A DNA stretch of 19,799 nt from CAZLBV01 sp964557845 (GTDB lineage Bacteria; Acidobacteriota; Aminicenantia; Aminicenantales; Aminicenantaceae): positions 1 to 19,799 of the forward strand of contig CAZLBV010000344.1 of the NCBI GenBank assembly GCA_964557845.1, written 5' to 3'. Numbering within the stretch: the stretch's first letter is position 1; the number at the start of each line of letters is the position of its first letter. The notes under the pieces were generated by a model, which saw nothing but the letters and a program-made list of their open reading frames with translations, was not told the origin of the DNA and did no database searches. A program made the translations under genes and the position numbers. Shown here piece after piece: positions 6,690-15,303 of this stretch.

Positions 6690-7184
6690 TTGAGCTATCG
6701 CAAAGAAGCAGTAAAGGGAGTAGAAGTTATAAAAGTGGGAGTGGGAGACTTTAAACTGGGGAGAAAAGGGCAGGTATTGGAAACGGTCTTAGGTTGTTGT
6801 GTAGGTATTTGCCTGTATGATGAAAAAAGAAAGATAGGAGGGCTGCTGCATACTATGCTCCCTACCGCCCCAAGGGGAAAAAATGTCGATCCGGTCAGAT
6901 ACTTCAATACCGGACTAATTGAGATCCTTAGAGCCATGCAAACTGAATATGGCATAAATGAGACAGATCTTACCGCCAGATTGTATGGGGGGGCAAAATT
7001 GATCCTTCAATCGAATCAGAACATAGGGCAGGAAAATGTCGATCAAGCGCGCCGGTTTTTAAAACAGAGAAACATCAAGATTATAAGTCAGAAGGTTGGA
7101 GGAAATAGGGGTTACATGATCCAATTTTATATCTCTACCGGATCAGTAAAATATAGGATGTTGGGAAAAAATGCATCCGTCTGA
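6690..7184 (+). CDS. cheD: Chemoreceptor glutamine deamidase CheD
   Basis: A 164-aa protein. CheD deamidates glutamines on chemoreceptors, making the glutamates that CheR methylates. The catalytic triad of the family is visible: Cys37 in ETVLGCCVGICLYD, His54 in GGLLHTMLP, and a nearby Thr32. The C-H spacing of 17 residues equals that of Thermotoga CheD (C27, H44). The N-terminal VEVIKVGVGDFKL matches the typical CheD opening, so the first ten or so residues from the TTG at 6690 may not be translated; the start is uncertain. AAGGG at 6674-6678 is a weak ribosome-binding site for that TTG. No CheC, receptor or CheA is nearby. It is followed after 12 bp by a thioesterase gene. Confidence 0.92.
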   Translation: MSYRKEAVKGVEVIKVGVGDFKLGRKGQVLETVLGCCVGICLYDEKRKIGGLLHTMLPTAPRGKNVDPVRYFNTGLIEILRAMQTEYGINETDLTARLYGGAKLILQSNQNIGQENVDQARRFLKQRNIKIISQKVGGNRGYMIQFYISTGSVKYRMLGKNASV

Positions 7185-7196
7185 GCCATAATTGTC

Positions 7197-7634
7197 ATGC
7201 CGCGTTTAAAGCTAAAACCATTGAGTCACTATCCTTTCCACATTGATATGATGGTTCGTACCACGGATCTCAATTATGGAGGGCATTTAGGTAATGACAG
7301 ACTGTTGTCACTTATGCATGAAGCCAGGGTCGCGTTCCTTGCATTTTATGGGTTTACGGAGTTCGATTGCGGCGGAGTTTCTCTTACTATGGGTGATGTT
7401 GCCATAGTCTATCAAGGGGAGGCTTTTGCTGGGGACAGGTTAAGGTTTGAAGTCGCTGCTGGCGAGCCGTCCGAATGTGGGTTTCGCCTGTTTTATCGCG
7501 TGACCAGGAAAAATGATGGAAAAGAAATAGCTTTAGCTGAGTCGGGAATGGTCTGTTTTGACTATAAAAAAGGAAAAGTCAAAAAACTTCCTGAGGAAAC
7601 ATCGAAGATTTTTTCTAACCATGATTATTCATGA
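7197..7634 (+). CDS. Acyl-CoA thioesterase, hotdog fold (4HBT/YbgC-FadM-like)
   Basis: A 145-aa single-domain hotdog protein. The segment VRTTDLNYGGHLGND (D24, H30, N33) matches the family's active-site region, where an Asp helps hydrolyse the thioester of acyl-CoA. It continues with an ARVAFL helix and the beta sheet of the fold. The substrate chain cannot be read from sequence. It begins 12 bp after cheD on the same strand, so it may be read through from the cheD promoter, though no functional link is obvious. The ribosome-binding site is poor. It is convergent with DUF1847, with 33 bp between the ends. Confidence 0.85.
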   Translation: MPRLKLKPLSHYPFHIDMMVRTTDLNYGGHLGNDRLLSLMHEARVAFLAFYGFTEFDCGGVSLTMGDVAIVYQGEAFAGDRLRFEVAAGEPSECGFRLFYRVTRKNDGKEIALAESGMVCFDYKKGKVKKLPEETSKIFSNHDYS

Positions 7635-7667
7635 GGAACCGAGGGAGGATAAGGAAAATAAATAGAT

Positions 7668-8333
7668 TCATACAAGGTCTTTATGGTAGCGTGAATACAG
7701 GCTAATTACTGGATTATGACCGGTGAATCTGTCCTTTACTATCAAAGTGGTCACCGGTGCTTCTGAATATTTTGTAAACAGCATATCATGACCCACACAA
7801 AGTCCAATAATTACATTAAAGGATGTTTTGGATCGGTTGAGCAGCTCGGCTTGCAGGAGAGGATTGCAGGAGGCTTCGAATTTATCCGGATTCCGGATTT
7901 TTCCTTCGGGAGGAATATTGACTTCAGTTTTATCTACAGCGCCGCAGCTGCAGATCACCGAGCAGACTTCAAGTCCATGGCTTTCAAAGATAGCAACCGC
8001 TCTTTCGGCCTCGTTCACTAAACCTGAACAAAAGGCTACACCTATCTTTTTTGCCCCGATTTTTTTTGCGAACTCAGTGATTTCTCTGATTCTCGGACGA
8101 AGAGGAAAGACTTTGTTCTCTTCCCTGTATGCTTTTTCGTGGTAGCATTCTTTTTCTAAATAAGCTGCTTTTAGAAAAAAATCATGGATCTCGGGGGATT
8201 TATACCTCTCTGTGACTTGAGTTATTATAGCCTTATAATTTTTTATAGGGCAAAAATTAGGAAGGCGGGTGTCATTATCAATGCCATCTTTACAGGGTTT
8301 CTGAGGGCAGTGTGTGCACTTGGGATCGATCAT
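7668..8333 (-). CDS. DUF1847 family cysteine-rich protein
   Basis: A 221-aa protein from the ATG at 8333, chosen because AGGAGA at 8343-8338 lies just upstream; a longer form from 8354 (228 aa) is possible. The N-terminus has four cysteines (C6, C9, C14, C28) in CTHCPQKPC and NFCP, like a metal or iron-sulfur binding knuckle. Later segments IGVAFCSGL, VICSCGAVDK, ASCNPLLQAELLN and GLCVGHDMLF are the conserved DUF1847 blocks with further cysteines. No function is established for this family; the many cysteines suggest redox or metal chemistry. There is no signal peptide. It starts 58 bp after the S9 peptidase stop on the same strand and could share its transcript. Confidence 0.88.
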   Translation of the reverse strand: MIDPKCTHCPQKPCKDGIDNDTRLPNFCPIKNYKAIITQVTERYKSPEIHDFFLKAAYLEKECYHEKAYREENKVFPLRPRIREITEFAKKIGAKKIGVAFCSGLVNEAERAVAIFESHGLEVCSVICSCGAVDKTEVNIPPEGKIRNPDKFEASCNPLLQAELLNRSKTSFNVIIGLCVGHDMLFTKYSEAPVTTLIVKDRFTGHNPVISLYSRYHKDLV

Positions 8334-8391
8334 ATTTTCTCCTGTCCGATTCATGTTTGTTTGTGTTCAACAAGAATCTGTTCAAATTATT

Positions 8392-11037
8392 TTATTTATT
8401 AGGGTAAAGACTGGACCACCATTCCGGTTCTGATTTTAACCAGTAATCGAACCAAGCCATAATGGTTTTTGTCCACAAAATACGTTTTCCATAAGTAAGA
8501 ATATGATGGTTCTGGTCTGCGAATTGAATGTATTCCACTTCTCTTCCCAGAAGTTTTAGGGCCGTGAAAATTTGGGTGCTTTCACCGGGGGGCACATTGG
8601 TATCTGAGCTCCCATGAAGTAAAAGCAGGGGAGTTGTAATTTTATCTGCATTGAAGAGAGGGCTTTGATTGATGAAGATATCTTTTCGTGACCAAGGAAA
8701 ACTGTTGGCAGCGGCTACCGCGCTGTAAGAATAACCCCAATATCCTTCACCCCAGTAACTGGCAATTGAGCTGATTCCCGCATGAGAGATGGCGGCTGTG
8801 AACATATTTGTCCGAGTCAGCAGCAGCATGGTCATAAATCCTCCGTAAGAAGCCCCCATACACCCTATTCTTTGGGGGTCGACAAAGGGATGATCCGATA
8901 GAAATTCTTTTACTCCTTTAATAATGTCGTCTGTAACAATAGTTCCCCAATCATTAACATGAAGCGCAGAAAAATCTTGTCCAAATCCTATGGATCCGCT
9001 GGGTTGAAGCACGTAAATGATATATCCCTGGGCCGCGTATAGGTTCTTGGGATAACGGCCTCCGAATTCTCTCGTCACCGGAGTTGTGCCGCCATAGTAG
9101 TAAACGATGCAGGGATATTTTTTATTGGGATCAAAATCAGGGGGATAATACACTCTTCCCTCGATTTCATGGCCTTGATTATTCTTAAAGGTCCATCGTT
9201 TTACATCTCCGAATCTAACGTAAGCGAATTCATCTTTAGCAGGATTGGTTAATTCTCTATATTTCAGGCTCTTAAGGTCAAGGACATACGCTTTTTGTGG
9301 GATGTTCGCGCTCGATCCTGAATAGACTGCGACCGAGGATTTTTCTGCAGTCTCGAAGTTGTCAATGTATTCAACTCCAGTCCTGATCGGTATGTATTTT
9401 CTATTCTCCAAGTCGTATCGATAGAGCTGCCGGTAGGATTGGTTGACAGCGATCAGATAAATGTGTCCGTTTTCTTTATTCCAAAAGGTCTCCTCTATGG
9501 AAGGGTTGAATTTAAGTGACAAAGGAGTAACTTCTTCAGTGGTGAGGTCGAATAAATAAGCCTGGATATCATAGTCGTTTTGAATCGGATTTTTTTTAAG
9601 ATTAATTCCGATTTCACCAAAAGTAGAAGGACTTCCTGTAATCAGAAGTTTGTCTCCTTTTGGGTTCCATTGTGCGCTTCTCAAAAAAGATCCCGCCCAG
9701 AGAAGTTTAGGATTGAGAGTATCGATGTCGAGGACATAGAGTTGGGTTTTGGAATATGGACGGACGCTGTACTCGGGTAAAGTTCTAGTGAACAGGAGTC
9801 TGGTCCCATCCGGACTGATGGAATTTAAATTTGTGGTTAATTCCCCTGCAGTCAGCCTTGTGGATATGCCTCCTGGAACACTCACTTTATAAAGAAAATT
9901 TCGGTTTCTCCAGAAAGGTTGCCGATCTTCCAGTGTTTGGAACCTTTTAACTCCGGGTAGATCTTTTTTGCCTTCCTCGGTTATATAATAAAAAACAGAT
10001 GATCCGGTAGGTGACCAAACATGAGAGCCCAAATTTTTTATATTTTTAAGCAGGGGAAGATTTGTACCGGCATCTATATCGACTATCCAGAGTGTGCTTC
10101 CGGTCTCGTTTCGAGATGTATAGGAAAATTTCCTCCCTTCTGGGGCCCAATTGATCTGATCGATCGAGAGGCTGCCCCGAAATGTTTGGAAAAGTGTTCC
10201 GTCAGAGACCTGATACAATTCGATCCAGGATTCATTTTCATCTGAAGGAGGGATGGATCGTCTGAGGGATACAGCCGCTAAAACACCATCTGCGGAAAGT
10301 GAAACATTGTTAATTTGCGGACTGTCAAGCAAGTCGGCTATGTTCATGTTTCTTGTGGGTATAAGGGAGAATTCTGGCGGGGGGTTATTATACCGGTTTT
10401 CAACGGTTAAAACTGCCTGCATAGTCCATTTCGAATTTTGACCCGGATCGTTCAAGGTTTTGATAATAATAAGGTGTTTGCCTGTTTCTAGAGCTATCGT
10501 TGTGGAATTTTTACTGGAGCGAGAAGCTGTATCGCTGCCTGAATTTTCATCGATTTTATCTTTTACCAGGACAGGTCTTCCATCCAGAAAAACCTGATAG
10601 GCCTGGGGCGATTGTACTGATAGGATTCCTTGTGACCATCTGTCTACATCGATATAGGCTGCGAGGTAAGCGGAAGCAGGCAGCTTCTGGTCAATCGGCA
10701 GGCTGATAATGCCGTCTTCGGCCGAGATTTTTTTCCATTCTTCGGTATTACCGTCCTCCCACCTTAGAATCCCAGATTCCACAGGTATAAGAGAAGTGAT
10801 ATCAACTTCTTCGAAAAGGAGAAGATCCTTTATTTCCATACCATTTTTTCCAACATCTGCGAAAGCAGGGTAATGGAAGCAGTTAGGGCCGAGAGCTAGC
10901 CAGGAAGAAATAGTATAATCTTGTTTCTGATTTTGGCCGGTTTCAAGTTCAAGCCCAGCCAAGGAAAGTTGAAAAGTAAAAAGAATAGTAAGAAACAAAC
11001 AACTAAAAAGAACTTTCCATACGCTCAGTTGTTTCAT
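8392..11037 (-). CDS. S9 family serine peptidase (DPP IV/acylaminoacyl-peptidase-like), exported
   Basis: An 881-aa prolyl-oligopeptidase-family enzyme that would release short peptides from oligopeptide N-termini. The C-terminal alpha/beta-hydrolase domain holds the triad Ser730 (GASYGG), Asp812 (HGSSDTNVPP) and His844 or His845 (DQNHHIL). The region from about 230 to 600 contains beta-propeller-type strands such as 'SLSADG', 'WAPEGRKFSYTS', 'SPDGTRLLFTR' and 'WNPKGDKLLITG', which gate the active site in this family. Residues 30-225 form a less typical N-terminal segment. The first 28 residues are a signal peptide (basic start, long hydrophobic core). GGAG lies 6 nt before the ATG. It is divergent from the amidohydrolase gene. 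Confidence 0.93.
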   Translation of the reverse strand: MKQLSVWKVLFSCLFLTILFTFQLSLAGLELETGQNQKQDYTISSWLALGPNCFHYPAFADVGKNGMEIKDLLLFEEVDITSLIPVESGILRWEDGNTEEWKKISAEDGIISLPIDQKLPASAYLAAYIDVDRWSQGILSVQSPQAYQVFLDGRPVLVKDKIDENSGSDTASRSSKNSTTIALETGKHLIIIKTLNDPGQNSKWTMQAVLTVENRYNNPPPEFSLIPTRNMNIADLLDSPQINNVSLSADGVLAAVSLRRSIPPSDENESWIELYQVSDGTLFQTFRGSLSIDQINWAPEGRKFSYTSRNETGSTLWIVDIDAGTNLPLLKNIKNLGSHVWSPTGSSVFYYITEEGKKDLPGVKRFQTLEDRQPFWRNRNFLYKVSVPGGISTRLTAGELTTNLNSISPDGTRLLFTRTLPEYSVRPYSKTQLYVLDIDTLNPKLLWAGSFLRSAQWNPKGDKLLITGSPSTFGEIGINLKKNPIQNDYDIQAYLFDLTTEEVTPLSLKFNPSIEETFWNKENGHIYLIAVNQSYRQLYRYDLENRKYIPIRTGVEYIDNFETAEKSSVAVYSGSSANIPQKAYVLDLKSLKYRELTNPAKDEFAYVRFGDVKRWTFKNNQGHEIEGRVYYPPDFDPNKKYPCIVYYYGGTTPVTREFGGRYPKNLYAAQGYIIYVLQPSGSIGFGQDFSALHVNDWGTIVTDDIIKGVKEFLSDHPFVDPQRIGCMGASYGGFMTMLLLTRTNMFTAAISHAGISSIASYWGEGYWGYSYSAVAAANSFPWSRKDIFINQSPLFNADKITTPLLLLHGSSDTNVPPGESTQIFTALKLLGREVEYIQFADQNHHILTYGKRILWTKTIMAWFDYWLKSEPEWWSSLYPNK

Positions 11038-11088
11038 TTTGACTCCGTTTAAACTGTGTTCAATAGTTCTGATTTTTAGCTCTTGTAT

Positions 11089-11097
11089 AGTATAGCA
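11089..11097 (-). promoter_or_regulatory. Candidate extended -10 promoter of the S9 peptidase gene
   Basis: On the minus strand, TGCTATACT gives an extended -10 (TGN-TATACT), about 50 bp before the start codon. The -35 region is poor, as is common with extended -10 promoters. Confidence 0.45.
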
Positions 11098-11225
11098 TAT
11101 GTTTTAAATAAAAATATGATCTGATATCAGGCTTAAAATAAGAAGTCAAAGCTACAAAACCTATATATGTTCCTTTTTTTCCTTATGTTTTTTGAAAAAA
11201 AAGAGTACTACAGTCATCATATTTT

Positions 11226-11254
11226 TTGACAAGGTCAAGTTCAGGGAATATAAT
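11226..11254 (+). promoter_or_regulatory. Consensus sigma-70 promoter of the amidohydrolase gene cluster
   Basis: TTGACA (11226-11231), exactly 17 bp, then TATAAT (11249-11254), a perfect match to the sigma-70 consensus. The transcript would start near 11261 with a leader of about 125 nt. I see no clear riboswitch or terminator in that leader. The translation start has GGAG at 11377-11380. Confidence 0.88.
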
Positions 11255-11386
11255 TTTTTTGTTTTGGTCTAAATAACCTGGATTATTCACGTGTCGAGAT
11301 TGGTACAGTTTCAAGGCGTTGGCGGGTGTCGGCATTTTTTATGAATAGTTCGGGTTAAATAATTACTAAATGATCAGGAGTTTAAT

Positions 11387-13186
11387 ATGGGGAAAAAATG
11401 CTTTAGGTTTTATGCAGGAATCGCGATTATTTTCGTAGTTTTTTTAATTTTTTGGGGATGTGAAGGAGAAAGAGCAGAACCTGCGGATCTGGTTTTGAGG
11501 AATGCCTTCATTTATACGGTCGATGCTTCCAATCCCACCGCAGAGGCTTTAGCGGTCACCGGAAATAAAATTACTGCGGTCTGTAGAACCGATAAAGAAG
11601 TGGAAAAATATATCGGTGACAATACTCAAGTGATCGACCTTGAGGGGGCATTCGTTACGCCAGGGATAATCGATGGTCATGTGCATTTCAATAATGCCGG
11701 CAGTCTGATCCTTGATGCTAATCTAATGACAGTTTCGGATGAGAAGGGTTTGAGAGAAGAGTTAAAGCGTGTTGTCGGAATACTTGAAGAAGGCGAATGG
11801 ATAACTGAAGGATTATGGGGTGCTTATGAACAATGGGCCTTGGGGGATTCAGGCCGTGATGAATCAGAAACAAGAGCGCCCTGGCGCCCTAACCGATATA
11901 TGATCGATGAGATCACACCTGATAATCCCTGTTTTCTCTGCAGGTTTGACTATAAGGAGTGGTTGGCTAATACGGTTGCCCTGGAAGTCGCAGGCCTGGA
12001 TGAAGGTAGGGTTGAAGGCCTGGAAATTGGCCAGGACGGCCAACCTACCGGGATCATCTTCAGGCCGTCTCCTGCATTTGAAAGATTGAGGGGATCTCAA
12101 AAACCCAAATCTCATAAAAGGCTGTTGGATGAAAACCGGGCGGCCTTAAAGGCTTTAAGGGAATCAGGGATTGTAGAGGTCCATGATATTGCCCAGCCGG
12201 ACCAAACTCTGCGTTTTATTGAGCTGCAGAAAAACGGCGAGCTCACCTGCAGGGTATGGCTCCGGCCGGATCTGAGCCGGGGTGCCGAGTTAAAGGAAAA
12301 AGGCATGAGTATGGGGCTTCATCCCGAGACGAAACTGAAAGATAAATGGTTGAGATATGGTGCCCTAAAAGGATACATTGATGGGATTATGGGAACTCAT
12401 GGAGCACTTTTTTTTGAACCTTATGATGATCAGCCGGATAATTACGGTCATTGGAGGCGCCACACCTCGGATGATCCCGATTTTAAGACCGGTAATATGG
12501 AAAAAATGTACAGCCTGATCAAAACCGGGCTGGAAGCTGGATTTATTCCCAATGTCCATGCCATCGGTACCAGAGGCGTGGCGGAAATGCTCGACTTGTA
12601 TGAACGTTTGAAGAATGAAGGTGTAGATCTCACCGGTTTTCGAGTCATTCATGCTCAGGTGATTCGGCCCCAAGACTTACCCCGCTTTAAAGCCTTGAAT
12701 GTTATTGCCGAGGTTAATCCCTATCATCTTTCAGATGATATGCGCTGGATGGAAGAAAGGATCGGTTATGAACGATGCAAAGGAGCCTATGCCTTCAAGT
12801 CTCTTTTGGATAACGGAGCTATGTTGAGTTTCGGATCTGATTGGCCTGGGACCAGCGCAGCTCTTTACCATATGCACCCCAAGTACTTGATCTATTCTGC
12901 GGTGGCCAGAAAAACCTTAAAAGGAACTCCACCGGAAGGATGGTTTCCGGAAGAAAAGATATCAATGGAGGAAGCCATCAAGGCTTACACCATAAATAAT
13001 GCTTACGCTGCTTTTGAGAATGATATTCGCGGCTCCCTTGAGCCGGGAAAGCTGGCGGATATTACCGTGTTTGACAGGAACCTTCTGGAAATTCCCGAAG
13101 AAGAAATTTTAAACACAGAAGTAATCTACACGATTGTTGACGGGAAAGTTGTGTTTCAAAAAAAACCAAAAACAGATCTGGAATAA
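11387..13186 (+). CDS. Amidohydrolase family lipoprotein (YtcJ/Amidohydro_3 type)
   Basis: A 599-aa metal-dependent hydrolase. After a hydrophobic segment the sequence reads LIFWGC, a lipobox-like end with Cys25 as the lipidated residue, so the enzyme is probably anchored in a membrane facing the periplasm or outside. Amidohydrolase motifs follow in order: the 'ADLVLRNAFIYTVD' opening strand, GIIDGHVHF (H98, H100), NVHAIGTRG, FRVIHAQV, and SFGSDWPGTS with the metal-binding Asp. The C-terminal RGSLEPGKLADITVFDR is the usual closing strand of the family. YtcJ-like enzymes hydrolyse amide or N-acyl bonds; the substrate here is unknown. CAGGAG lies 6 nt before the ATG. It is first in a plus-strand cluster with two other exported proteins. 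Confidence 0.93.
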   Translation: MGKKCFRFYAGIAIIFVVFLIFWGCEGERAEPADLVLRNAFIYTVDASNPTAEALAVTGNKITAVCRTDKEVEKYIGDNTQVIDLEGAFVTPGIIDGHVHFNNAGSLILDANLMTVSDEKGLREELKRVVGILEEGEWITEGLWGAYEQWALGDSGRDESETRAPWRPNRYMIDEITPDNPCFLCRFDYKEWLANTVALEVAGLDEGRVEGLEIGQDGQPTGIIFRPSPAFERLRGSQKPKSHKRLLDENRAALKALRESGIVEVHDIAQPDQTLRFIELQKNGELTCRVWLRPDLSRGAELKEKGMSMGLHPETKLKDKWLRYGALKGYIDGIMGTHGALFFEPYDDQPDNYGHWRRHTSDDPDFKTGNMEKMYSLIKTGLEAGFIPNVHAIGTRGVAEMLDLYERLKNEGVDLTGFRVIHAQVIRPQDLPRFKALNVIAEVNPYHLSDDMRWMEERIGYERCKGAYAFKSLLDNGAMLSFGSDWPGTSAALYHMHPKYLIYSAVARKTLKGTPPEGWFPEEKISMEEAIKAYTINNAYAAFENDIRGSLEPGKLADITVFDRNLLEIPEEEILNTEVIYTIVDGKVVFQKKPKTDLE

Positions 13187-13264
13187 TTAGTCTTATATCT
13201 CTACATCTGGTGGAAACGGGCTTACAGCCATGCTTGGATTATGGCAATTTTAGAGGAGGATAAA

Positions 13265-15256
13265 GTGAAGAAAAAAGCATTTTTAGGTGTGTTTCTTTTG
13301 TTATCTTTCATTTTCTGTCTGAATGCACAAGATGCGATAATAATTAATCATAAGAATGTTGATGTGAATAAAATACCCGACAAATGGATAAAGAAAGCAA
13401 AGAGGAATCTGAGGATTGGATATGGGCATACCTCTCATGGCAGCCAGCTCGTAACCGGACTTGCTGCCTACCAAGGGAAAAAAGGAAGGCTTTTTCATTT
13501 CATGTCTTCTGATTGGGGTTTAGATCCTGGAGTTTTTTTAAATGATTATTGGGGTAATGCCGGAGGAGCCGAGGACCTTGGTCATGATGGAGATTTAGCT
13601 TGGAGGGATGCGACCATAAAAATGTTAAGACGCCCCAATAACGATCGTAACGTGGTCATCTGGTCCTGGTGCGGCGGTGTCAGCGATAATACACCGGCAG
13701 GTATTAAAGCTTATCTAGAAGCCATGGATGCGCTGGAAGAAATGTATCCGGATGTAACCTTTGTGTATATGACAGGCCATCTGGACGGCACCGGAAGGAA
13801 AGGGAATTTAAACAAACGGAACAACCAGATCCGAAGATTTTGCAAAAAAAACAAAAAGGTTCTTTTTGATTTTGCTGATATCGAAAGCTATGATCCGGAT
13901 GGAAAAAACTTTTTAAGAAGAGGGGGGGATGACAATTGTGATTTCAAAGGCGGCAATTGGGCTGATCTCTGGCTACAGGCGAATCCTGGAAGCGAACTGG
14001 CGAATCTATCTCTTTACTGTGGTGAATGTGCTCACTCGAATCGATTGAACTGCGTGTTGAAAGGGGCGGCTTTCTGGTGGCTGTTGGCCCGGATCGCAGG
14101 TTGGGATGGGGGAAGCGATGAACCTTCACTTCAAGTGATATCTCCTGATGGAGGCGAAAGGTGGCTCAGGGGTTCTACCCATGAGATAAAGTGGTTTTCA
14201 AATGGGAATATAGATAAAGTTAGTTTAGAATATTCTACAGATAAAGAAAAAGAATGGAAAACAATTTCAACTGAGGAAGAAAATGATGGTCAATACTTAT
14301 GGACCATACCTGATGCGGTTTCCTCCAACTGTAGATTGCGAATCATAGGAGATAAAGGAGATTTTGTGGATGTCAGCAATTCTGATTTTTCCATTATTTC
14401 AGAGGATAATCCGCCTGTTGTATGCATAAACCACCCAAATAATAATGCTAAACTTAGAGAGAAGACAGTCATACGGGTCGATGCAAATGATGACTTCAGT
14501 ATAAGCAAGGTAGAATTCATATTCGATGGTTTTTTACAGAATACCGACATTAACTTCCCGTATAAGTACATTTTCGATCCTGCCTGCTGGGCAGATGGCG
14601 AACATTCTATAACTGCTGTGGCAACGGATTCAAATAATCAGCGGGCGGCTTACGAAATAAAGGTCAGGGTTGTCTCGAATGACGCTCCTAGCATAAAGAT
14701 CATTGAACCGGTAGACGATGCAAGGGTGACAGAATCTGTTTGGATAAAGACTCATACGCAGAATGACCAAAATCTGGAGAAAGTTGAATTTTATATTAAT
14801 GAAGAAAAGGTTTTTGAAGACATTACATACCCTTACCGATTTTATTGGGATAATGTCTCTGCAGCAAATGGCCCTTATTCTATTAAAGCTGTGGCTGTCG
14901 ATAAAAATGAACAAACCGCATTTGACAGTATTTCCATTAATATGCTTAAAATGAGCATAAAGCTGGAGGCAACCAGGTGGTGGGAAAGCGCATGGATAAT
15001 CCAAAGGCAGTTTTCTTTTCTTTCGATCTCACTTGAAAATCCGATTTCTCAAGGGACTTCTGATTATGTTATACACAGAAAAAAAGATGGAGGTTCATTT
15101 GAAGCTATAGCGGATATCCAGGCATCTGAAATTTCAGGAAATACATTTTCTTATGTCGATAAATATTTAGATGAAAATAGTGTTTATGTCTATAAGATCG
15201 TGCTTTTAGATGTAAATGGATCTGTATTAGTCGAATCCAATGAAAGCACAATTTAG
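13265..15256 (+). CDS. Secreted multidomain protein: unassigned N-terminal domain plus Ig-like repeats
   Basis: A 663-aa protein from a GTG at 13265, chosen because AGGAGG at 13254-13259 sits 5 nt upstream and translation then begins with a clean signal peptide (MKKKAFLGVFLLLSFIFCLNA). An in-frame ATG at 13241 would bury it. Residues of about 25-285 form a domain I cannot name. It has GYGHTSHGSQ, WSWCGGVSDNT, YMTGHLDGTG and a Cys-rich CGECAHSN, and could be a remote SGNH-type hydrolase. About 290-390 resembles the Ser/Thr-rich anchored 'PDGGE.w..Gs.heIkW' module. Two bacterial Ig-like domains follow (about 395-480 and 485-565, each with 'vEF...' and 'I.AVA.D' signatures), then a C-terminal FN3-like domain. 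It follows the amidohydrolase by 78 bp. Confidence 0.82.
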   Translation: MKKKAFLGVFLLLSFIFCLNAQDAIIINHKNVDVNKIPDKWIKKAKRNLRIGYGHTSHGSQLVTGLAAYQGKKGRLFHFMSSDWGLDPGVFLNDYWGNAGGAEDLGHDGDLAWRDATIKMLRRPNNDRNVVIWSWCGGVSDNTPAGIKAYLEAMDALEEMYPDVTFVYMTGHLDGTGRKGNLNKRNNQIRRFCKKNKKVLFDFADIESYDPDGKNFLRRGGDDNCDFKGGNWADLWLQANPGSELANLSLYCGECAHSNRLNCVLKGAAFWWLLARIAGWDGGSDEPSLQVISPDGGERWLRGSTHEIKWFSNGNIDKVSLEYSTDKEKEWKTISTEEENDGQYLWTIPDAVSSNCRLRIIGDKGDFVDVSNSDFSIISEDNPPVVCINHPNNNAKLREKTVIRVDANDDFSISKVEFIFDGFLQNTDINFPYKYIFDPACWADGEHSITAVATDSNNQRAAYEIKVRVVSNDAPSIKIIEPVDDARVTESVWIKTHTQNDQNLEKVEFYINEEKVFEDITYPYRFYWDNVSAANGPYSIKAVAVDKNEQTAFDSISINMLKMSIKLEATRWWESAWIIQRQFSFLSISLENPISQGTSDYVIHRKKDGGSFEAIADIQASEISGNTFSYVDKYLDENSVYVYKIVLLDVNGSVLVESNESTI

Positions 15257-15303
15257 CCTTAAGGATCAAAATGAATTATGTTTGTAAAAAATCGGAGTGT
15301 TTC

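Noticed and set aside
6409..6693. A 94-codon plus-strand open frame in the cheR-cheD gap
   Set aside because: No ribosome-binding site, no recognisable family, and it covers the likely cheD promoter and overlaps the cheD start; better explained as chance.
11255..11386. A riboswitch in the amidohydrolase leader
   Set aside because: The leader is about 125 nt, but I found no strong stem, terminator or known aptamer motif.
11864..12673. Several minus-strand open frames inside the amidohydrolase gene
   Set aside because: They have no ribosome-binding sites or family motifs, and they mirror a well-supported coding frame.
14630..15004. A 124-codon minus-strand open frame inside the secreted multidomain gene
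   Set aside because: It lies opposite a clear Ig-like repeat region and has no independent support.
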